From positions 115,743,166 to 115,807,165 of the forward strand of contig CM056576.1 in NCBI GenBank assembly GCA_029721435.1: DNA of 64,000 nt. Reading direction: 5' to 3'. Shown in pieces: positions 33,376 through 45,090 of the stretch (the first letter of the stretch is position 1; each line of letters starts with the position of its first letter). The notes beneath the pieces are model-generated. The model saw only the letters and a list, made by a program, of their open reading frames with translations, had not been told where the DNA came from and did no database searches. The position numbers and the translations under genes were made by a program. The stretch comes from Gymnothorax reevesii. Taxonomy: Eukaryota > Chordata > Actinopteri > Anguilliformes > Muraenidae.

Positions 33376-33566
33376 GTCGGCTGCGCGAGATTCCCGAAAA
33401 ATTACGCCGAGCATCTTGCCGAAGTTGCGAGATAAGCCCTCCAAACCCTGCGATATCTGCTATTGCATGGTTTGGAGGGCTTATCACGCAACTTCGGCAA
33501 GATTCTCGTGTAATTTTTTGGGAATCTCGCGCAGCCGGGTTACTGGCAGACGCGCTTGAACGCACC
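33376..33566. mobile_element. Right part of the hairpin MITE
   Basis: The arms 33387-33448 and 33469-33530 are nearly perfect mirrors (CCGAAAAATTAC, CTTGCCGAAGTTGCG, GATAAGCCCTCCAAACC). The outer right end, AGACGCGCTTGAACGCACC, pairs with the fragment at 27462. Rejoined around the LINE, the element is about 230 bp. No transposase is present. Confidence 0.85.
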
Positions 33567-33719
33567 TTATGTGTCCTGATTTAGAGAGTGAGAGGCAAAT
33601 TGACCAATCACGGTTTGATTTTCAGTGGGCGGGACAAAGACAAAAAAATTTTGGCCTTCATGAAGTCTTCTCATTTTAATCTCGACAGAGTAGCGAGGGC
33701 GGGTGAGAGGCAAAGTTGA

Positions 33720-33948
33720 ATGACGGAAAAGGAGAGCGACGTTGTGGCTAGCTTGATACCATCGCGTTTTTCAAGGTGGCCTTTCACAGAAAAACTTCAA
33801 ATAATTAAAAAAAAAAACAAACAAACAAAAAAAAACATAAGACCAACTCCAGAACTGGAATTAAAAGAAAAGGTTGAGAAAGTGGAAAGGCATTTCAAGA
33901 CGGAAAATTATCAGCGCTATCTGTGGACAACAGGCTGTAAGAAAAAAC
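33720..33948 (+). pseudogene. N-terminal fragment of a hAT/TTF-type zinc-finger transposase-like gene
   Basis: The frame begins MTEKESDVVASLIPSRFSRW and later reads VERHFKTENYQRYLWTTGC. This is the kind of start (a short N-terminal segment before a TTF-type zinc finger) seen in fish hAT-derived ZMYM1-like proteins. An AAAC/A-rich insertion at 33807-33837 disturbs it, and the MITE starting at 33949 cuts it off before the zinc finger. I recognise the style only; the family call is tentative. Confidence 0.4.
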
Positions 33949-34890
33949 CAGAGGTGTATAAAGTACTCAAAAAAAATAAATAAATAAATAAGTAAAAGTA
34001 GAAGTACCATAACTGTAACTGTGGTAAAAGTTGAAGTCATCCATAAGAATATTACATGACTAAAAGTCTTGAAGTAGCTCACATTAAATGTACTTAAGTA
34101 CGAAAAGTATGTTGTGAAAAAATATACTTTAAGTATCGAAAGTGCAAGTACAAGTACAAAGTATTTTTCATAGTACGCATAGAGCCAAACAACGAAACAT
34201 TGTCCTCTCCTTGCTCTCTTTAATCAACTTTGAGATGAATGAAAGTATATTTCTTCCTCTTTTTCTTCTTTTGATTTTACTGGCGGTTTGAAAAACCACT
34301 AAAATTGACAATAATTAATAGTAGAATGACATAGGATCAATATCATGTCGAATTTTTGCTTCGGAAAACTGATTTCCTTTTTTCAGATACCATGGACTCA
34401 CTGTAGTTGAAAAGGTTGCTACAGAGGACAACGATTGTTTCTCTGGCTGGATAGATACTATAGGCAAGTATATTCAGCAGTTCAGCAGCCATAGCTGAGG
34501 AGTGAAATTCAGGCAATTTCTGAAATACAGGAATTGGAGTGAACTTGTCCATATTCTAAATCGTGTTCCAGCTCAGGCTTGCTTGTGAATATTCAACAAC
34601 TGATCTGGGTGTGCTATCTAGTGATAGAATATTATAACTGCCTGCATAAATTTGCAGCTCCATGTCCACTGGTGGACACATCTGCACAAAGATACCCAGC
34701 CGAGCACCGCTGTTCTTCTCGAACACGCCAAATCCAGATAATCCTAAAATGAAAAATTACATTCATATTTTAATTTGTAACGAAGTGGCCAGTGTCAAAG
34801 TAACAAAGTACACTTTTTATGCTTTAAATGTAGTAGGGTAAAAGTCCTGGTTAAAAAAAAAAAAGTCAAGTAAAGTACAAGTTCTCAAAA
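33949..34890. mobile_element. hAT-type non-autonomous element (CAGAGGTGTATAAAGTAC end)
   Basis: The left end CAGAGGTGTATAAAGTACTC is followed by many AAGTA/TACTT words (34000-34170), and the right portion is a mirrored AGTAAAAGTCC/AAGTACAAGTTCTC region near 34800-34890. The stretch 34595-34870 is shared with 38815-39090. No transposase frame. The right border is not precise. Confidence 0.5.
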
Positions 34891-34989
34891 TCACTAAACT
34901 CTTTCAATTCATCGTAATGTTGCATTTTTTCTATGATGACGTCTTTTCTCGGCGATGATGGCTGAGGTGAAGGCCCAGCTCTAGGGCCT

Positions 34990-36409
34990 AATCATGCGTG
35001 CCACAATTATTAGCACCCCTCATGTTAATACTTTGTACAAGCCCCTTTTGCCAACAAAACAGCACCAAATCTTCTCCTATAATGTTTCACAAGATGGGAG
35101 AATACAGAAAAAGGGATCTTTCACCATTCCTCTTTGCACAATCTCTCTAAATCATCCAGTGACCTGGGTCCTCTCCTCTGCACTCTCCTCTTCAGCTCAC
35201 TCCACAGGTTTTCAATGGGTTTGAGGTCTGGGGACTGAGATGGCCATGGGAGGAGCTTGATTCTGTGTCTGGTGAACCATTTCTGTGTAGATTTGGCCAC
35301 AGGTTTAGGGTCATTATCTTGCTGAAAAACCCAGTGACAACCCATCTTCAGCTTTTGGCCAGAGGCCACCAGATTTTGATTTAAATTGTCCTAGTATTTC
35401 AAAGCGTTCATGATGACATACACCCTAACAGGGTTCCCAGGGCCTCTGGAAGAGAAACAGGCCCACAGCATCACCGATCCTCCCCCATACTTCACAGTGG
35501 ACATGAGGTGCCTTTCTGCATACTCATCTTTTGTGTCCCGCCAGACCCACTTAGAGTGTTTGTTGCCAAAAAGTTAGATCTTGGTCTCATCTGACCAAAG
35601 CACACAGTCCCAGTTGAAGTCCCAGTACCACTTAGTGAACTCCAGACGTTTGCGATTATGATTGTGAGTGAGAAAAGGTTTTTTCTGTGCATGCCTCCCA
35701 AACAGCTTGTTGGCATGTAGATAGGCCTGATGGTTGTTCTGGAGACTTTGTGACCCCAAGATGCTACCATTTGTTGCAATTTTTTAACAGTGTGCTTTGG
35801 AGAACTTTTTATTTCTCTTATCATCCTCCTCACTATGCGTGGTGGTAAAATAACCTTGCGTCCTCGTCCAGGCTTGTTTATCACTGTTCCAGTTGTTTTA
35901 AACTTCTTAATGATTCCTCTGACAGTAGATATGGGCAGGTGCAGGCAAGTGGCTATTTTCTTGTAGCCATTGCCTGACTTGTGAAGGTCGACACACATCT
36001 GCCTTACTTGAATGATATGTTCCTTGGTCTTTCCCATGTTGAAGAGTGGATAAGATTAATGGCCTTTGTTTCACGTCATATTTATACCCCAGGGAAACAG
36101 GAAGTGATGATTTACTAATTAAATGTTCCTAGATACTCTGTCAACTTTGTAAACTACTGTAGAAATGACAGAAATACTTCAATTACATTTAATTCCTAGG
36201 AATTGTTAGGGGTGCCAATAATTGCGGAACAGGTGATTTTATGAAAAATAATTATTTCTTAGTAAGGGATTTTTTCCCCTTAAGATTCACTTGAGCTGAG
36301 GGTCACATTTTTCTATAATTTTCAGAGTGAGAGTATGGTTCTGCACTAAAAATTGAATTTATTTTAAGGCTTTTAACACATTTTAACCAATAATTATGGA
36401 GGACGCTGT
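34990..36409 (-). mobile_element. Tc1-like DNA transposon copy 2 (same family as 7125-8701)
   Basis: The ends contain CACAATTATTAGCACCCCT (left) and AATAATTATGGAGGACGCTG followed by TA (right), inverted relative to each other. The interior matches copy 1 throughout. It is read on the minus strand. Confidence 0.85.
35121..36037 (-). pseudogene. Tc1-like transposase, multiple frameshifts
   Basis: The start MGKTKEHIIQVRQMCVDLHK at 36037 opens the helix-turn-helix region. The frame slips near 35750 and again before 35490, so WSDETKI appears in a different frame (35574-35759) from its neighbours. The C-terminal third (35121-35369) reads FQQDNDPKP and [16 protein letters not shown]. All three acidic catalytic residues exist, but in three frames, so no product is possible. 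Copy 2 keeps the [11 protein letters not shown] context that copy 1 has lost. Confidence 0.9.
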
Positions 36410-37654
36410 ATGTTGAGGAAAATTCTGAACTGCTTTTTGTATTTAAATTATTTGCAATGTGTCATATTTTTCATTGGTATGTTTGCAATGGTAATAAGAG
36501 ATCTGTGTTCTTTTGCTGGAATAGCCATAGATCCATGGTATTGAACACAAGTGAAGCTGGACCTTTGTACTTGCGACACTTCTCATACCAGAATAATGAA
36601 ACTAAACTGAAATCAGTCAGAATTCCAATATTGAGTCTGTTGCTTCATTCAAAGCAATTTTTCAGTTTCAGTGACTCTCAAATCCAGAAATATGAAGTCT
36701 TTAGTAGGGAGACAAGCACACATAGGCAGGGATTGAATTGATCTTGCATTTTTGCAAAAAGGTTGATAGGTATCATGCTTGTGTAAATAAGACTTTTTTT
36801 AAATGTTCAGTTGCCATATCAAACAGTTTTTTATATTTTCAGACTGCAAAAGTCTTTCGTGATTTCTTTCTTGTCTCCTTTTTTTGTAAAGAATGTATGC
36901 CCTGGAATGTCTTCAGCTCCGCAAGCTAAGTGAATTAGGTTAAGGAGTGCACTTGCACAACCCCAAATCCAATGTAAACTTGTGTATTCAATTGTCTATT
37001 GCAAATATATGCTGTTTTAAATATTATGACTGAACTCTGGCACAGGAATAATATAAAGCTAATCATGATGAGAAAAGTTTCACTCTTAAGGTGAAGAGAA
37101 GCAGGTGATGTAAAACCTGAGCTAATCATGTTGTATGATCAGAAGAGTCTCTGAAAAAGACCTAGTCTCTCAAGAGCAAAGATGATAAACCAATTTACCA
37201 ATAGTTGCATAAGCTAATAATGCATCACATCGAGAAATGTTCAAGGAAGACCAGCATAATGGGGGCATGGAGGAAATTTTTGCTTGTTAGTGTTATGCAC
37301 CCAATATGTGACATCCACGTAGATGAGTACCACTCCACATAAATTGCAGGCAATACAGGGCTTGAGCTCTAACCTGAACGTGTTTTTGTGAATAAATGCA
37401 AAGGCAAAGGCTCCTTTTTCAGGAGGTAGCGGTTCAAATCCAGTCTCAAACAGGGTATGAATAGAGAGGACTCACCTCTCCTATGTACAGGCCAGCTCTG
37501 TCTTTTCTTGACAGGGATCCCGTTTCAGCGACTCTGTGGTTTACTGTTTATTATGTAGCTACATTACACTAAATAAGCCCTCTCCCTGAGCAAACTTTTC
37601 ACATAAGAGAGGAAACACAACAAACAAAAAAGTTGTTTTGGCCCAGACACACTT
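36410..37654. other. Intergenic DNA, nothing recognised
   Basis: Short frames without domains. No V exon, RSS or clear terminal repeats were found. Confidence 0.45.
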
Positions 37655-38456
37655 TCATGGCAAACAAAAAAGAGCAAAACCACCCCACATCCTAATTGCA
37701 GCCAATGCCGTGTCATTCCAACCATCCAACCAACCATATTGGAATGTGTTGCTCCCTTAAATCCCCCAGGGAGTACAGTTGCCCCCTTTTTGTGAACAAA
37801 TCACAGGTGCCTGACAACACTGTACACAAGAATGATGTGAGTGTCACTGAAGAGGGCATCTGAATCCTAACACTAGACTTAACTAACATGTGAAATTTGA
37901 AATTCAATGTGAAAATGCTTAATGAGTGTGATGACTGAACACGGTGATGCTATACAACAATAAAAAGTCGGCTATGCCAACTTTTTTGTTGCAGTAATCA
38001 CATTGTGACAATGAAGCCTAAGTATTAAATTATTTCAGTTCTTGTAAGAGCATCAAATAATGTGTTGTAGCACTGTTCTCCATAAAATAGAGGGTAAATA
38101 GACCTCAGATCAGTCCTTTTTGATATTTTGTTGTATTTCCCATTATTTGCTATTCTTGCTGAATTAAGATTGTAAATTTACAAGCTGTGTTATTTGGATG
38201 TAGCCACATAAATATATATTTATTGAACATAATGATAGTTTCCTCTGGAGTCACCGTCAAGTTAGACTGGTCTGAAGAATGAAAAATAGGACAAATAGTT
38301 CTGTGGCTCACTGGCTCAATAACTGAGCCAAATGTTCAGGATTTCTGAGAAAAGCTTTTCAGAGATCAAATAGAGTATGAATACAACGTACTAAAATGTA
38401 TGAAGTGAGTCGGGCCACAGTTTTCATAGGAGATGACTGTGAAAGATTTTTCCCAT

Positions 38457-40363
38457 CAGTGGCGGCTGTTGAACTGGCGATAGGGGAAGCTCAAACCCAT
38501 GCCTTAAAAATAACGATTTGTAATGACCTGTTTTCATTCATTCATTTAAATTGCCAAAACAGAAACTCCAAAAACTCTCAACATTGTCAGATGTGGTCAG
38601 TTTTCATTCATAATACACCAGTTAACTCTCACGCATTCAGCGTGAGTTAAAGTGCAGGCCTGGAAATATACGACGGCACTCGAGGCATTTGCTGCCGAAT
38701 TCGACAGAATTGCCACCGATTGTACTACTAAACGACGGCAAGCTTTTGCCGGCGAAAAAAATCTTTTGTCTTTCTTCTTCATCCCCACTCTTCGGAATCT
38801 GGTTTAAAGTACAGTACAATAACTGATCCGAGTGTGCCATTTAGTGATACAGTATTGTAACTGCGTGCATAAATTTCCAGCTCCATGTCCGCTGGCACCA
38901 ACATCTGCACAAAGCGGCTAATATACCCTGCGAACACCGTTGCTCCACTCGAACTCGCCATATGCAGATAATCGTTAAATGAGGAATTTCATTCATATTT
39001 TAATGCGTAACGTGTAACGAAGTGGTCTGTGTCAAAGTAACGAAGTGAAAGTATACTTTTTATCTTTTAAATGTAGTAGAGTAAAAGTCCCAGATCAAAA
39101 AAAAAAAAAACGTAAGTTTGCAACGAAGCACATGCACACCTCTGTATGACGATGTATTCCAAGTCCCTTCATTGTACCTGTTTTCTCTCGTATCGGTTGC
39201 GAGATTCAATAGGAAGATTAACCTTATACTCAGTAGACGACCCGGTACCGACCCAAATGCTGTTGAACGATAATTGAAATGAACGGTAAATGAATTGGAA
39301 CGCAACATATCATGAAATAACATAGTAACAGCGCATATCATTGGAAAGCTGAGTCTTGGGAATCTACATAAACATACATTAGTGAAAAAACATGTTTTGT
39401 TCGCTAAAACAGTCAAGTTATGTCACTGTGTCACGTTTCAAAACACCCCCCGAAACTCCCCCTTGTATCGCGTCATCCTACCTATAAACCGGTGTTTACA
39501 TCCGAAGCCTGTATCCGACCCTGGCATGCTTGGTCTTTAAATGTCCGTAAGAACCCTGCAAATTCGACTATCCACCGTGTTTTGCTGATATTACGTATGG
39601 TAGATGCATTATCCAACTCAATCAAACCAGTTTCGTAATAAAGAAAACCCAACGCGGACTTTTCTCCAGTAAAAAAACAAGACATTTTGAATAGTTCTCC
39701 GTTATGTACACTGGATTGACAGATTTCTTGGAAGGGAAGGACCCCGATTTTGAATGGTGAGTAGCCTAATCATTACGTCTATATAAACAAAACGATATAA
39801 ACTATGCTTATTTTTATCCTAACATAATTACAGTGCATAATGAGGATTTTCCAATGATGTGTAGCATGTTTGTGTAGAATGTGAATTGAGTTGGGAAGAG
39901 TTGGGAATTCCTGCAGTTAGAACACAAAAATGCTGTGGAGAGCACTTCATCTCCTCAGCATTTTTTTTTTGCTGTAGTAGAATACAAAATGCCGTGGAGA
40001 GCCCTTCATCTCCACAGCTTTTCTTTTTAGAAATATTGCTGTAAGCAAATTGGGAATTTCCAGGCCTGTAGTGGCATATTTACGTGCCCCTGCTGTAGTC
40101 AGAAATGATTCAATGGACGCATATGAAAGAGATTCTCATTCGGATTTAATGACCTTGTCCATGGAGCTTTATCAGGTTGACCTGCGTTATGACTCTGGAC
40201 TTCTCGCACTTTTGTTTACTCAGGGGTTGGAAGCAATGCAAGTGTTTCACGATCATTTAAATAGTTTAATTTAAACTGATTTCATTTCATTCATAATAAA
40301 TATTTCATTATTTTTAAGGGATGGTTTGAGCTTCCCCTATCGCCAGTTCACCAGCTATCACTG
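38457..40363. mobile_element. hAT-type element with CAGTGGCGGCT ends
   Basis: The left end CAGTGGCGGCTGTTGAACTG and right end CAGTTCACCAGCTATCACTG are inverted and extend into GGGGAAGCTCAAAC/GTTTGAGCTTCCCC. The 8-bp flanks TTTCCCAT and TGCCCCAT match at six positions, as expected for an aged hAT duplication. The interior includes a stretch shared with 34595-34870 (38815-39090), so something is probably nested. The two ends are shared with the 574-bp element at 61321-61894. No intact transposase. Confidence 0.72.
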
Positions 40364-40694
40364 TGCCCCATTGTCAGTGAATGGGGGAAATTTAATTAGA
40401 AAAAATTGTTAAAAATCAAATTTTTTCAAAACTGTGAACGATTTTGGTAGACATTGTCCCAAGAAGCCCCCGACCAAATTTGAAGTACATCAGGCCAATA
40501 ATTTAGGAGAAGTTTTTAAAATATTTTCCTAATGGATGATGATCACAATCGTGACAATGACGCCGGACACTGCCTGACCACAAAAGCTCAACAAACCAAA
40601 ATTCCAGTGTGCTACAGTTGAGTACGTGACTACAGTTGGGTGATTTTGAAGGCTTGAAAGCAAACAGAAGTGTACCTTATAGTGTGAGGAAGAA

Positions 40695-40733
40695 GGTTTA
40701 GGTATGTGGTGAGCAACAGACCCACACAGTGTG
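40695..40733 (-). other. V5 recombination signal (23-bp spacer)
   Basis: Heptamer CACACTG (40733-40727), a 23-bp spacer and nonamer ACCTAAACC (40703-40695), as for V1. Confidence 0.85.
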
Positions 40734-41214
40734 GGCCTCAGAGCACAGTAGTGTGTTGCAGAGTCAGACAGCACAGCTGCTGCTATCTTCAGATTAAAGG
40801 TCTGAGTAGACTCGTCATGATCTGCTGTGATTTCTTCTTTATAGCCATTTCCACAGATATTATAATTACCCAGGATGAGCTCTAGAGAATTTTTCTCTTG
40901 CTGGATGAACCAGAAAAGTCAAGGAGCAGTGTCAGTAGTTTCATACTGACAGTAAAGTGATACCCTCTCATTTTCATTCAGGAGCTTTGACTGATTTTGG
41001 TGGACAGAATCCCCATGAGCGTTACCTGGAAAACATTGTACGAGAACAAAAGTATCATGTCTTTACCCTTTTGAATCTTTATAAAATGATCCAAAATAAT
41101 TAAACAGCGTACATACGATTAGTTGCTTGTATTGTCAGTCTTCTAAAAGTCTCCCAAAAACACAATTTTTTTTTAACCTGCAGAATGAACAAGTATCAAA
41201 AACAGGGGAAGCAT
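40734..41214 (-). pseudogene. V5: T-cell receptor alpha/delta variable pseudogene (stop codon)
   Basis: Paralogue of V1. The leader exon 41178-41214 encodes MLPLFLILVHSA; its donor is a weak GTTAAA. The V exon 40734-41025 keeps the acceptor, the first Cys (SLYCQYE), the Trp (LFWFIQQE) and ATHYCALRP. A TGA at 40919-40921, just before the LFW in CDR1, breaks the frame; V1 has a Val codon there. Tyr-to-His before Tyr-Cys is a further change. The RSS is kept, so the segment might still rearrange, but it cannot encode a chain. Confidence 0.92.
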
Positions 41215-41620
41215 TTGGGTTGGCAGCCTGAGTGCTGATGTCCCTGTGTGTCTTCTGTCTTTGTCAGGCATGAGTTCAAAGTGCTCTTCTAGCTCCTGAC
41301 TTATCCACCTCCTTGTGTCATCCACAGCCTCTGGTGATAGTGTCTGCACATATTCAACATGCACTCATTGCATAAGTAGCCATTTTTAAAAGAACCCTCT
41401 AAGTTGGTATTTAAAATGATACTTAACTCTTTTTCAGACTATAAATCACACTTCTGGTATTTTAATTGTCTAGCTTGAGTCAAAATTGAAGTTTGAATTG
41501 TACTTCACACAGCACCAGACCAAAATCAGTTCGACTGCAAATTGCTCACTAGATTAATGGCAACATCTTGTGGCCACCTTATGATACTACACTCTACTGA
41601 ATCCGAGTAAAATCGACTCA

Positions 41621-43020
41621 ATGAAAGTTTTTTTTTTTTAGGTTTTACAACAATCAGAATAACTTATGATGAAGTAAAACTTTAGAACTGCATTGAAATG
41701 TTTTTATGGTGTAAGACCAAAGTTAATTAAGCTCTATTTTGTCATAGCATTGCTCATTTTCATACAAGTAATAATAATTAGTAATAAATAATACAAGTGT
41801 TTGACATTGAGATTTACTTTATATCTGGTAATGCACATTCATGTTAAAATGAATAAATACATTAAAAAACATTATTGTGGGCCTGTAATGACATTCCCAT
41901 TCATGACTTGGTATTTATCTGTACCTGTGGGCTGAACCAGGAATGTGACAAATTAAACCCATGTAATGCTTGATCCATGGCACGACACAGATACGAGGAC
42001 ACGAGAAAACCTCATTCACTCTCAGTTATGATGAAAACTGTTCACTTCTGGCAATCAGAGAGTAGGACCCAAACACAGGTTCATAAAGAGAACAGTAATG
42101 TGACCCACTGATGCAGCTTGCTGAGGGGAATATATAGCGGTGCTTCTGATTGAAGATGGGTGAGAGTGTTGAATGATTAGATGATGGGCCGGCTATGCTG
42201 ATGCTGAATGGCTGGAGAGTTGGTGGAAGAGGAGGCAGACGAGACAACCCACCATATGAATCATTATTTTAGTTGCGGAGTATCATCATTTGCTTTATTC
42301 CCTCTCTCTTCCCCATATGATTATTGTTCCTCTGCTCACCTCTGTTCACCTTGGATTCACATTTAAGACATCCCAAGAAAGTCCTACAGCTGATTCTTGT
42401 TTCTGATCTATAATGTATTTATAATGACAAGGAAAAAGCACAACAAGAGAAGCGAAGGGAAGCATAGTTTTAAATGTAGTTAATCAGATACAGCCCAGAT
42501 TGAAATACAAAAGCCAGAAACGCACACGCTCGCTAAATGAGTTAGTCAAGGTTAATTCTACGTGACAAATTATTTACAATCACCCTTAAATAAGTGCTGG
42601 TTAGTACGTGTTAGTAATGTCCTATCAGAGAGCGCATTCACTTAGAGTTTCGCGAGACCCAGAATTAAACAATGAATCAATGAATGAAATTCCAAAGCCA
42701 AACCGAAAGTAGAAACGTGATTGGATGACGAGACGTAGGCATGCTGAAGGCAGTCACGCAACACCACTGGAAACAGATTGGGAACGATTGTCAGACGGCT
42801 GAACTGAGAGCTGGAAATAAAAGAAAAAAAAGTAAATCACAAGCACAAATAAGCACGGGACAACACACGAAAGGGCAGAATCATAACAGAAATTAATTTT
42901 GGATGGTGACAAAAAAAAAAAAACTCAAAAATGATTTGATGACATGTCAAAATAGTACCAGTGTTATTTCCTTGTCTGGTGTAGTGTCAGACATTTATAC
43001 AAAGTTAATGGATTTCCTGT
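41621..43020. other. Intergenic DNA, nothing recognised
   Basis: A/T-rich DNA between V5 and V6. No domain-bearing frame or terminal repeat was found. Confidence 0.45.
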
Positions 43021-43027
43021 CACTGTG

Positions 43028-43330
43028 GGCTCCAGGGCACAGTAGTACAGAGCAGAGTCTGTCACTTCAGCAGAGAGAATCTCCAGATCCACACGCTTGT
43101 TCTCTTTATCATTTGTCACGACAAACTGCCCCTTTTTCTCTTTTTTATTGACAGTTGCTAAAACCATGATGATGAATTCAGGTTTGGATCAGGGATACTG
43201 GTGATACCAGTGTATATAGTTTGCAGCAGCTGTGTAAGTGCATGAGAGATTAACACTGTTTCCCTCCAGAGCATGGAAGTCTTCTGCGTCTTCTGTTTTT
43301 TAAAAAAAAAATTTAGCCTGAATACTGTCA
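43028..43330 (-). pseudogene. V6: T-cell receptor alpha/delta variable pseudogene (three lesions)
   Basis: Relative of V4 and V8. The body reads LEGNSVNLSCTYTAAANYIHWYHQYP, then TGA (43189-43191), then SKPEFIIM and on to DSALYYCALEP. V4 has CGA (Arg) at the stop position, so a CpG transition explains it. The stretch matching the usual splice acceptor (CACACATGACAGT) has lost the AG|GT, with a T/A run following. The heptamer CACAGTG (43021-43027) is perfect, but the nonamer position (42990-42998) reads ATAAATGTC. I found no convincing leader exon. Confidence 0.9.
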
Positions 43331-43728
43331 TGTGTGGCGGAGAATTTTATATACGTTTTATTAATAGAAACATAATTTTCATAAAATACCCATAACGCGT
43401 ATTCAACAACAATAATCAAAGGCAAAAACCTTTTTTAATTTGACGCACTTTCAAATATATGACATTTATTCTTCACAAAGTTAAACAAAAACCAACACCT
43501 TATGGCCATGCTTTGTAGAAAAGATTTATTTTGTTTATGGTTTCTTTATAGGAGAAGAAAACAAAATACATATTCTATTCAGTTCTATTAAACAGATAAA
43601 CAGACTTCCAACAACAAGGCTGGAAAAATGGAGAAAAAAAACCCCAAAAAAAGCAGTACAGCATTTTGTAACAGAAAAATGTCACTGACTTCAAGCACAG
43701 CTAGAACAGAAAACAGCAACATGTAAAA

Positions 43729-44419
43729 CTAGGCTTATGCCGTCAGAGGCGACGGCTTGGGGTATATCCCCAAATGTCCCCAATCCTCCATTTCCCCAAT
43801 CCTCGAATAGACCCAATACAATATAAAGCTCCTCAGGTCATGACCTTTCTTTTGAACTTAATTTCAGGTCAATCGGACAAATGGTTCTGAAGATATAGCC
43901 AAAATGGTAATTTTCCATCACAAGGCTCTACCTGGTGGCAAAATATTGAACCATTCAGGTGTGATGTCATCATGTGACACGTCATGACCTTGAAGTTGCA
44001 CATAGTTTCATGTCAATTGGACAAATGGTTCCAAAGATATGTCAAAAATGGTGAATTTTATGCGACTACGCTCCCCCTTGTGTCAAAATTTTGTACCAAA
44101 CAGGTATAATGTTATCATTGGACACATCCCCAGGTCATGACCTTTCATTTGCACCAGATTTCAGGTCAATTGGACGAATATTTCCAGAGATATGATAAAA
44201 CCAGTGATTTTCCAGTTTTTGGCCCCTGGTGGCCAATCTAGAAATTGTAAACTGTCCAAAATCGAATCAAATCTTCCTCTTTATGATACTTACTTATATG
44301 CAAAACATCAAATTTGTAATTGAAATAATACTGAAGTTATCGCGTTAACACGTTGGGCGGTGCGGCGGCGGCGACAGTGGCGGCGGTCGGACCAAAAACA
44401 TAATATCGGCGTTCAGGGA
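43729..44419 (-). mobile_element. Non-autonomous Helitron, copy 2
   Basis: On the minus strand it begins TCCCTGAACGCCGATATT after an A and ends CCTAG before a T. The hairpin GCCGTC-GCCTCT-GACGGC (43739-43756) is perfect, six bases before CTAG. It shares the interior with copy 1 (10995-11846), but has one rather than three of the TTGGCCACCAGGGGCC units and an extra GC-rich stretch near 44350-44395. Confidence 0.87.
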
Positions 44420-44530
44420 TATTAAAAAAAAAGCACTCCTAATTTATGGTACAATAAATTGTACCATATTTAATTAAAAATTTTATATTTTTAATTTAAT
44501 TTAAAATTTAATTACATTTTTTTTTTATGG

Positions 44531-45090
44531 TACAATACTGTGCAAAAGGTCTTGGCACATTTAAGACAATTCCGTTAGGTGAAGTTGCTTCCATAAATCA
44601 TAAAATTGAAGGTTTCTAAATATGGAAAACACACTATAAAGTATGGCGAAACTGTCAAAAATGAATTCAGGTTAATATTTAGTGTGACTATCCTCTGCTT
44701 AAAAATTTCGGACACTGTCCTGCAGTTTTGTAGTTTGATAAGATGAGCGGCTGTTTGGTTGTTGTTTGCATATTCAGGAATATACCACAGTTCTTCTGTA
44801 GGCTCACAGTGCCACTTGCATCTGTCTCCCCAGGTGTTCCCAGACAGCCTTAGCAATGTTGAGATCAGGGCTATATCATGGCATGTTACTAGTTTCAATT
44901 GTTTTTAGTGAGATACAAAGCTCTTTTGTAAGATTATTATTATTATTATTATTATTATTCACATTTGATGCGTCAGTTGTACTTTTTACCTACAGCACCA
45001 CTAATATGGAAAACAAAAATAATCATCCAGCATTAAATAAAAAAAAAATTAAAAATCTGTGGTGACTAAAAACTTTTGCTCAGAACTGTA
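44531..45090. mobile_element. Tc1-type MITE with TACAATACTGTGCAAAAG ends
   Basis: The left end TACAATACTGTGCAAAAGG and right end ACTTTTGCTCAGAACTGTA are inverted and bordered by TA. There is an (ATT)n run near 44932-44960. No transposase frame. Confidence 0.65.

Larger units (their letters stand above)
37655..41620. repeat. Segmental duplication block A' (pair of 270-3480)
   Basis: 37655-38280 and 40570-41620 follow the V1 block closely, including the V5 pseudogene and its upstream DNA. It is interrupted by a hAT element (38457-40363) and lacks the solo LTR of block A. Confidence 0.8.

Noticed and set aside
27462..33566. The hairpin at 33387-33530 as a terminator or structured RNA gene
   Set aside because: The same ends appear at 27462 with a LINE between them, so it is a MITE cut in two and not an RNA gene.
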